Assembly (NCBI GenBank): GCA_050949055.1
Contig: JBMNFA010000008.1
Span: forward strand, 62,001-126,000
Source of the DNA: JAEZJZ01 sp050949055
GTDB taxonomy: Bacteria; Bacillota; UBA994; UBA5500
DNA: 64,000 nt
Reading direction: 5' to 3'
The position numbers were made by a program, and so were the translations under genes. Below are positions 58,759 through 64,000 of this stretch, in pieces (the stretch's first letter is position 1; the number at the start of each line of letters is the position of its first letter). A model generated the notes under the pieces. The model did no database searches and was not told where the DNA came from. It saw nothing but the letters and a program-made list of their open reading frames with translations.

Positions 58759-59514
58759 ATGAATAAAGTGGAGCGGTTAGCACATGTATTGGCGCAGTTG
58801 AATGCAGATCCCAACAGTCAAGAAATCAGGCAGCAGGCAAAGGTGCTCGTCTCTGAAATTAGCCCGCTGGAGCTCTCTCTGGCTGAGCAGAGGCTGGTGG
58901 AGAAGGGTATGGAACCGAGCGAACTGCAGCACCTCTGTGAAGTACACCTGGAAGTGCTAGAGCCAGCCATGGCTGAGTTTCGGTCTAAGCTGCCAGCGGC
59001 GCACCCGTTGGACACAATGATCAAGGAACACGATGCCATCCTCGACTTCTTGGCGCACTTAGGGCAGCTGGGCCGCCAGCTGAAGAAGCTGACCGGGTAT
59101 GACCCAGGCAACCCGGCATTTGCTGCCCTTGGCGAGGTAGCCAAGAATCTGCTGGACGCCGAGAATCATCACCAGCGCGAAGAGCAGGTACTGTTCCCTG
59201 CAATGGAGCAACGCGGCGTCACCGGTCCTCCCCGCATCATGCGTTTAGAGCATGACCAGTTGCGGGTGCGTAAGCACAAGCTGCTGGAACTGTCGCAGCA
59301 GGTACAAGGCATGGAATATCAGGCCTTCTTGGAGTCCCTGGCAGATGCTGCCGGATACTTGATTTTCCATCTGAGGGATCACATCTATAAGGAGAACAAC
59401 ATCCTCTACCCGACCGCCGTACAGACCATTCGTGAGCAATCGGTGTGGAACGAAATAAAATCCAAGTGCGACAGCATCGGCTACTGCCCGTTTACTAAGG
59501 ATGAGTGGAAATGA
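58759..59514 (+). CDS. DUF438/hemerythrin domain protein
   Basis: A 251-residue cytoplasmic protein. Residues about 1-85 are a DUF438-like helical domain (EISPLELSLAEQRLVEKGMEPSELQHLCEVHLEVL); residues about 95-235 form a hemerythrin HHE domain with iron ligands in IKEHDAILDFL, ENHHQREEQVLFPAME, RLEHDQLR and HLRDHIYKENNILYP. Diiron proteins of this group are linked to NO or O2 handling. The second of two close ATGs (58759) has the better spacing from GGGGGA. A perfect FNR-type site lies upstream. Confidence 0.88.
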   Translation: MNKVERLAHVLAQLNADPNSQEIRQQAKVLVSEISPLELSLAEQRLVEKGMEPSELQHLCEVHLEVLEPAMAEFRSKLPAAHPLDTMIKEHDAILDFLAHLGQLGRQLKKLTGYDPGNPAFAALGEVAKNLLDAENHHQREEQVLFPAMEQRGVTGPPRIMRLEHDQLRVRKHKLLELSQQVQGMEYQAFLESLADAAGYLIFHLRDHIYKENNILYPTAVQTIREQSVWNEIKSKCDSIGYCPFTKDEWK

Positions 59515-59553
59515 GCAGCAGGGCTGGTCGCTCGGCCAGCCCTGCTGCTATTG
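59514..59553 (+). terminator. Terminator after the DUF438 gene
   Basis: AGCAGCAGGGCTGG (59514-59527) and CCAGCCCTGCTGCT (59536-59549) form a 14-base-pair stem; the T-run after it is weak (ATTGTC). Confidence 0.75.
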
Positions 59554-59594
59554 TCAGGCGATGGTATACAGACCAAAACGCGCTGATATCGATG

Positions 59595-59600
59595 TATAAT
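59595..59600 (+). promoter_or_regulatory. -10 box of the FNR-type regulator gene
   Basis: Consensus TATAAT 18 bases before the ATG; no good -35 is seen, so activation may be needed. Confidence 0.45.
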
Positions 59601-59617
59601 GGCATGGGGGGGATTCC

Positions 59618-60316
59618 ATGCGTTGCGATCTTTGCCATCGAGGTTGCGTCGGCTCATTGCCGCTGTTTCGCGGATTGCCCAGCACAGATATCCGGGACAT
59701 TCAGCGGCTGGTCACCCATGGCAGCTATAGAAAAGGCGATGCAGTGATTAGGGAGGGCGACCCCTTGGCAGCCATCTATATTGTGGAGCACGGGCAAGCC
59801 AAGGTGTTCGCGCAGAATCCCAATGGTGGGGAACAGGTGTTGCGCTGGTTACAAGCTGGGGACTTCTACGGCGAACTGGCTCTGGTAGCAGCCACCAGCG
59901 CCCCCTCCACGGTGCAGGCGCTGACCGACTTACGCATTTGCTCCATCAGCGCCAGTGGACTTCGCAACTATCTACTGCAACACCCAGCCGCAACGCTGAG
60001 CATTTTGGAGGCTGTGGCCAACCGGCTGCGGCAAGCAGAACGATTGTCTGAGCAGTTGGGCTTGATGAGCAGTCGCCAGCGGGTTGCCGCCCTACTGCTT
60101 CATCTTGCTGAACGCCAAGGACACGATACCAGTCAAGGCAAGCGCATACAACTGTACATGAACCGCGAGGAGCTAGCAGCCATGATCGGCTTGAGACAGG
60201 AAACCTTCAGCCGTTGCCTCTCCGAGTTCCGTCAGCAGGGCTGGGTGCAGACAGAGGGATACAAGGTGTTGTATATCATCGATGAGAAAATGCTCAGAAG
60301 CGCTGAACAATCATGA
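59618..60316 (+). CDS. FNR-type Crp family regulator with Fe-S cysteines
   Basis: A 232-residue regulator with a cNMP-binding-type sensor fold (about 15-125) and winged helix (about 150-225). Cys3, Cys6 and Cys10 (CDLCHRGC) plus Cys108 (LRICSISASGL) match the three N-terminal and one central ligand of the E. coli FNR [4Fe-4S] cluster. The recognition helix reads LRQETFSRCLSEF, with the E..SR pattern that reads TGA half-sites, in agreement with the TGAT-N4-ATCA sites on both sides. GGGGGGG precedes ATG 59618. Probably senses NO or O2 and activates the two hemerythrin genes. Confidence 0.9.
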   Translation: MRCDLCHRGCVGSLPLFRGLPSTDIRDIQRLVTHGSYRKGDAVIREGDPLAAIYIVEHGQAKVFAQNPNGGEQVLRWLQAGDFYGELALVAATSAPSTVQALTDLRICSISASGLRNYLLQHPAATLSILEAVANRLRQAERLSEQLGLMSSRQRVAALLLHLAERQGHDTSQGKRIQLYMNREELAAMIGLRQETFSRCLSEFRQQGWVQTEGYKVLYIIDEKMLRSAEQS

Positions 60317-60362
60317 TCCGATTCGGGGAATTGGCTTGCTTACAGCAGTCGGTTCCCCGATT

Positions 60363-60406
60363 TTGTGATCCAGATCATGTTTTTCCCAGCGCCGCTGGGG
60401 TAGGAT
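60363..60406 (+). promoter_or_regulatory. FNR/CRP-type site and -10 of the ric gene
   Basis: TTGTGAT-ccag-ATCATGT (60363-60380) with TAGGAT (60401-60406) starting 29.5 bases from the centre, the same geometry as the site at 58683. Confidence 0.75.
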
Positions 60407-60479
60407 CAACTCAAGAGCAACTTAGTTTCCCGAAGGTACGGTTGGGAGACAATAGTGCCAGCAAAGGAGGTTTCTGCTG

Positions 60480-61196
60480 ATGGAACATGTCTTTCAGACC
60501 AATGACCAGATTGGAACCATCGTGTCTACGCTGCCGAAGGCCGCCCTGGTGTTTGAGCGCCACAAGATAGATTTCTGCTGCGGAGGCGACCGCCCGCTGG
60601 GCGAGGCGATCACCGAGCTAGGGTTAAACAGCGAACAGATCCTCAGCGAATTGGACCGGGCCCATAGTGAAGCCCAGCAGCTGAGACAGCCGGATAAGGA
60701 TTGGCGCAGCGCACCCTTAAGCGAACTGGTGGACTACATTATCAATTCCCACCACGCTTACCTAAACAGCACCTTGCCAGAGCTGGGGCAATTGACGAGC
60801 ACGGTTCTCCGGGCCCATGGCGCCAATCACAAAGAGTTGGTCCAGGTGCACCGCCTGTTCAACTCATTGAAGATGGAACTGGAGCAACACCTGATCAGCG
60901 AGGAGACTCAGATATTCCCCCTGGTCAAGGAATTCGAACGGACCGGCGACCGCAAAACGCTAGAAGAGGCGGTCGCCACCATAGACCAGCTGGAGAGTGA
61001 GCATCTGGGGGCGGGCGACATCCTGAAAGAGCTGCGTCAGATCACAGATGACTATGCGGTGCCGGCGGATGGCTGTGGCACCTATGAGCGCACCTATCGA
61101 TTGCTGCAAGAACTGGAGGCCGACTTATTCCGTCACATCCATCTGGAGAACAACATCTTGCATATCCGCTTGCGAGGGTTGAGCGAACAGGCCTGA
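60480..61196 (+). CDS. ric: Iron-sulfur cluster repair diiron protein RIC (ScdA/YtfE family)
   Basis: A 238-residue protein that helps restore Fe-S clusters after nitrosative or oxidative damage. N-terminal DUF542 (ScdA_N) domain with HKIDFCCGGDRPL (about 28-40), then a hemerythrin domain with ligands in INSHHAYLNSTLPEL, HGANHKEL, HLISEETQIFPLV, ESEHLGAG and HIHLENNILH. AAAGGAGG lies 8 bases before ATG 60480. The FNR-type site upstream links it to the neighbouring regulator. Confidence 0.93.
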   Translation: MEHVFQTNDQIGTIVSTLPKAALVFERHKIDFCCGGDRPLGEAITELGLNSEQILSELDRAHSEAQQLRQPDKDWRSAPLSELVDYIINSHHAYLNSTLPELGQLTSTVLRAHGANHKELVQVHRLFNSLKMELEQHLISEETQIFPLVKEFERTGDRKTLEEAVATIDQLESEHLGAGDILKELRQITDDYAVPADGCGTYERTYRLLQELEADLFRHIHLENNILHIRLRGLSEQA

Positions 61197-61213
61197 GCAC
61201 TGGCCTACACAAA

Positions 61214-61258
61214 TAGAGCGCCGTTCCGAGTACATCGGAACAGCGCTCTACTTATTTG
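61214..61258. terminator. Bidirectional terminator between ric and the next gene
   Basis: TAGAGCGC-GTTCCGA and TCGGAAC-GCGCTCTA (61214-61250, one mismatch, 5-base loop), then CTTATTT. Confidence 0.85.
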
Positions 61259-61275
61259 CGGTCGGTCGTATGTCT

Positions 61276-61839
61276 CTAGGGATCATAGCGAAAGTAAATA
61301 TTGGCATTGGCCAATCGCTGATAGTTCTTGATTTTGTCCATATTCTCGCTGCGGGTGAGGAAGAAAAACGAGATGGCCTCCCACAAGAAGACCCATCCCC
61401 CCACAGTCAGTCCTTGCCCCACGGTTGATAGCACCACGTTGTAGCGCCACAGATTGGAGAGCAACGTTACCGCCAGCAGGATGGTGGCAACCACCACATA
61501 GTTGAGCCTGCGCCGGTCAGCTCGCCTGAGCTTTCTGCGCTCAAAGTTGGCATAAAACTGATAATAGCCTTTGACTACGCCGCTGATAATGCTCTCCTTA
61601 CCCACATCCCTCGCCCGGCGGGGCAGGTAGAAGACCAGATCTAACCCGTGCGGCAGAGGGACCTCATCGGAGCAATCCTCCAGAAAGTAGGCCAACTCCG
61701 GGTCCATGTCGCGTTTGCGATAGGATGCATGGTCCCAGTCATTGAACACGTCCAGGTATTTGTCCAAAGCTATCTCAATGATGTAATTACCCGTGTTCGG
61801 GTTACGCTCGTACAGCCTGTTCAGCAAATCGCCTTTCAT
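61276..61839 (-). CDS. Two-helix membrane protein of unknown function
   Basis: A 187-residue protein with a soluble N-terminal part (about 1-105) holding acidic and basic patches, two membrane helices (about 113-130 and 140-160) and a short tail. ETGFADG-like known motifs are absent; NTGNYIIEIALDKYLDVFNDWDHASYRKRDMDPELAYFLEDC is the most conserved-looking stretch, similar in style to uncharacterised Bacillota proteins. GGGGAG lies 7 bases before ATG 61839. Confidence 0.7.
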   Translation of the reverse strand: MKGDLLNRLYERNPNTGNYIIEIALDKYLDVFNDWDHASYRKRDMDPELAYFLEDCSDEVPLPHGLDLVFYLPRRARDVGKESIISGVVKGYYQFYANFERRKLRRADRRRLNYVVVATILLAVTLLSNLWRYNVVLSTVGQGLTVGGWVFLWEAISFFFLTRSENMDKIKNYQRLANANIYFRYDP

Positions 61840-62024
61840 GGTTAAACTCCCCGCTTGGCTGGCCCTTGCCAGCCATATAGACTGGGTTTAGTATATCTTA
61901 TCCCTTACTTCAAACCAACTGCCACGGTCAGCCGCTGGCCCGAAGCCTGAGCAAAAACTTGCTTGCGCAAGTCGCCGGCAGATATACTGATGCCGTCAAG
62001 TGACACGGAAAGAAGGTGGAAGGC

Positions 62025-62999
62025 ATGCTCTCCCCTGATCAACACTGCCTGCAGAGGTTATTCGCCGCACCCCTCCCTCCCCTGTTCCAGGGCAACCTGC
62101 TCCAGGGACGCTGGTGGCAAGGAGAACTGCTGCAAGGGGAACGAACGGTGGCTAGGGTGAGCGACGGGGTGATCGACTTCACCTTCGGGGCCGACTTCTG
62201 GCCCAAAGCCCAACTTCGCGCGTTGGATCAGCATCAGTCGATTGCGAACAACTGGCGGGGAGAGTGGGCCCACACGCTCTGCAGTGCTGCTCGCCAACGA
62301 CTTTGCGAGCTGGCGATGGAGGCGGGAGGGCCGATTCTGGAGTTGGCCGCCGGCCCCGGCGGAGGCAACCTGTCGCCACTGCTGCACCACAGCCCAGAAG
62401 CGACCATCATCGTCAACGACCTGGAAAGCCGTCTGCTCACCCGTTGGCAAAGCTGGCTATCAGACAACCACTTGGGTAGCAATGTGGTCTTTGCCGCCTT
62501 CGATGCCTGCCAGATGCCCCTGCGAGATAGCCAGATAGCCTGCATCTCCGGAGTGGGTGCCCTCGGCAGCTTGCTGGGTGATAACCTGCAGGCACTGAAG
62601 GAATGCCGGCGGGTTCTGCAGCCCCACGGCTGGCTGCTGCTCTCCGAGATGGTGCTGACGCCCATGTCGCTGGCCAGCTTGCCGGACGGCCTGCGGAGCA
62701 ATTGGTCAAACCTGGCCTGGCTCATGGGACGCGGCCATCAGCTGCTGCAACAGGCAGGATTTTGCATCCGCGAACACCATGTTGAAGCTGGGCGGCCGCT
62801 GACGCTCGACCAGGATGGATTGGCAGAAGAGGCTGCCGAGTATGGGCTGGCGCTAGCAGTGGATTATCATTACTTGGCCGCCCAATCGGCTGAAGACGAT
62901 ACTGAGCACAGGAACCGCCTGACCACGACAGGCGGTTCCTGTGCTTGCGATTGCACTTGCGCCGTGCTAGCTCAGCTCTCGATCAGTGAGAGCTGCTGA
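62025..62999 (+). CDS. SAM-dependent methyltransferase (class I)
   Basis: A 324-residue protein. The SAM-binding loop reads ILELAAGPGGGNLSPLL, the acidic loop NDLES, then FAAFDACQMPLRDSQIACISGVGALGSL and a LKECRRVLQPHGWLLLSEM strand, typical of methyltransferase_11/25 domains. The first 75 residues, including a zinc-free YbaK-like or Trm112-like stretch, are unassigned. ATG 62025 follows AAGGTGG by 5 bases. The last 30 codons run through a hairpin (62907-62943) and into the convergent Dam gene (28-base overlap). Substrate unknown. Confidence 0.78.
   Translation: MLSPDQHCLQRLFAAPLPPLFQGNLLQGRWWQGELLQGERTVARVSDGVIDFTFGADFWPKAQLRALDQHQSIANNWRGEWAHTLCSAARQRLCELAMEAGGPILELAAGPGGGNLSPLLHHSPEATIIVNDLESRLLTRWQSWLSDNHLGSNVVFAAFDACQMPLRDSQIACISGVGALGSLLGDNLQALKECRRVLQPHGWLLLSEMVLTPMSLASLPDGLRSNWSNLAWLMGRGHQLLQQAGFCIREHHVEAGRPLTLDQDGLAEEAAEYGLALAVDYHYLAAQSAEDDTEHRNRLTTTGGSCACDCTCAVLAQLSISESC
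62907..62943. repeat. 15-base perfect inverted repeat inside the methyltransferase 3' end
   Basis: CACAGGAACCGCCTG (62907-62921) and CAGGCGGTTCCTGTG (62929-62943) with a 7-base loop. It looks like a terminator for the convergent genes but lies within a coding frame and lacks a T-run. Confidence 0.65.
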
Positions 63000-63868
63000 C
63001 GTTCTCGCCGTGTGGCGGGGTGGTAGTTCATCACCAGCAACTCTTCCACCTTCCCCCGACCAGTGGCCCGGGAGTTGATCGCTCTGGGCACTGACACCGT
63101 GATGGTGGTTGCTGCGTAAGCTTCGTACAGGTCACGGATGAAAGGTGTGGCCGAATTGCTGAGCATGCAGTAGCAACCTTTGGCTGTCAGCCGATCAAAC
63201 AAGCGCTTCAGTCGCCGCTGTTCTCGTTCCCCGAAACCAGTCAGATCGTATCCAGTGAAACTGGTATCCGACACCGGGTGGTATGGCGGATCGAAGTAGA
63301 CGAAATCACCTGCCTGGGCTCGCCTGGCGATGCGGGCAAAGTCAGTGCAGTGAATCCTTACATCGTGCTCACGCAGGTACTGACCCACTGCCAGCAGTAG
63401 CTCTTGATCCAGTATCTTGGGGTTGGCATAGCGGCCAAACGGGACGTTAAACTGGCCCCGCGAGTTCACCCTGAACAGACCGTTGTAGCACGTCTTGTTC
63501 AGATAGATCACGCGCGCCGCTTTCTCCACCGCTGAAAGTCCCTTAAACGATGGAGAGCGATCAAGGCTGCGAATGCGGTAATAGCAGGTCTCATCATTTC
63601 GATGCTTGCCCAACACCTCGATCAGACTCTTGATCCTGCGCTCGTTTTTCAATACCTTGTAACAGTTGATTAACTCTCGACTGCGGTCATTGATCACAGC
63701 CCGTTCAGGCTGCAGCGCGAACAGCACCGCTCCTCCGCCAACAAAAGGCTCGTAATAGGTGCCAAACTCCGCTGGCGCATGGGCCAAGATCGTATGTGCC
63801 AGATACCTCTTGCCTCCCGCCCACTTCAAGAACGGTCTTAATGGCCGTTTGCCTGTCTGGGTTTGCAT
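62972..63868 (-). CDS. Dam-family DNA adenine methylase
   Basis: A 298-residue N6-adenine methyltransferase of the alpha group. Motif I/X FLKWAGGKRYL (about 12-22) and YYEPFVGGGAVLFAL, catalytic motif IV DPPYHP, with NKTCYNGLFRVNSRGQFNVPFGRY as the Dam-type target recognition region; the expected target is GATC or a close relative. No restriction enzyme gene is seen in the 120 bases left before the window edge. ATG 63868 follows GGGGTGG. It overlaps the convergent methyltransferase by 28 bases. Confidence 0.92.
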   Translation of the reverse strand: MQTQTGKRPLRPFLKWAGGKRYLAHTILAHAPAEFGTYYEPFVGGGAVLFALQPERAVINDRSRELINCYKVLKNERRIKSLIEVLGKHRNDETCYYRIRSLDRSPSFKGLSAVEKAARVIYLNKTCYNGLFRVNSRGQFNVPFGRYANPKILDQELLLAVGQYLREHDVRIHCTDFARIARRAQAGDFVYFDPPYHPVSDTSFTGYDLTGFGEREQRRLKRLFDRLTAKGCYCMLSNSATPFIRDLYEAYAATTITVSVPRAINSRATGRGKVEELLVMNYHPATRRERQQLSLIES

Positions 63869-64000
63869 CGCCACCACCCCTTACTGTCTATGTTTCGACA
63901 GAATCAGACAGTATCCCTTCAGAGAGTGAACTGGCGACTGTGATGTGCAGGCGGCCCATTGATGCCAGGGAGAATTGCTTGCAACCGAAAGCGCAAGGCC

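Noticed and set aside
1..64000. tRNA, rRNA, CRISPR arrays, prophage or intact insertion sequences
   Set aside because: None could be recognised by eye; a covariance-model or repeat search was not possible here.

Overview
The window looks like the chromosome of an anaerobic, endospore-forming member of the Bacillota (Clostridia/Peptococcia type) with fairly G+C-rich DNA. Spore-linked genes point this way: a SleB-like cortex hydrolase, an alpha/beta-type SASP, a SPOCS-domain protein and a PAS-rich sensor kinase of sporulation-kinase type. So do anaerobic-metabolism genes (2-oxoacid:ferredoxin oxidoreductase, FprA flavodiiron protein, FNR/hemerythrin nitrosative defence) and typical Gram-positive RNA regulation (c-di-AMP riboswitch, T-box, ABC-F leader attenuation). 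No rRNA, tRNA, CRISPR array or intact insertion sequence was seen.

Layout. 1-6.5 kb: 5' part of dnaE (minus), a c-di-AMP riboswitch driving a cortex hydrolase, alanyl-tRNA editing protein and ABC-F ATPase with a long attenuator leader. 6.5-13.9 kb: SPOCS protein, P1 peptidase, triple NlpC/P60 protein, triple-flavinylated FMN protein, tautomerase, SASP, a 35-residue RCKP zinc protein, PerR with its operator, TPR and DUF1461 proteins. 13.9-18.5 kb: two tandem Na/Pi cotransporter-PhoU genes (the first frameshifted) and an asparaginase. 18.5-25 kb: ferritin-like protein, M20 peptidase, beta-propeller protein, secreted helical protein, an OsmC-family gene with an in-frame TGA that looks like selenocysteine, and a very small Arg/Cys-rich gene. 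25-39 kb: MTA/SAH nucleosidase, cyclase-family protein, a short DUF3795 piece, T-box/proS, patatin, FprA, DUF483, sensor kinase, phosphodiesterase, VanY-like peptidase, map, papain-like protein. 39.5-45.3 kb: P-loop ATPase with a four-gene 2-oxoacid oxidoreductase, DarA, ornithine aminotransferase. 45.3-51.6 kb: ECF sigma factor with a membrane partner, two ABC ATPases and two permease-like proteins, apparently self-regulated. 51.9-57.5 kb: complete oligopeptide/dipeptide ABC transporter. 57.8-61.2 kb: DUF368 transporter, then two hemerythrin proteins flanking an FNR-type regulator, each preceded by the same regulator site at the same spacing. 61.2-64 kb: membrane protein, methyltransferase and a convergent Dam-type methylase.

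The most notable items are the candidate selenocysteine OsmC protein at 23823-24194, the Arg/Cys repeat microprotein at 24868-25035, the ABC-F leader with a 7-codon leader peptide and terminator, and the FNR/hemerythrin regulon. All functional statements rest on reading motifs by eye; no database search was possible.
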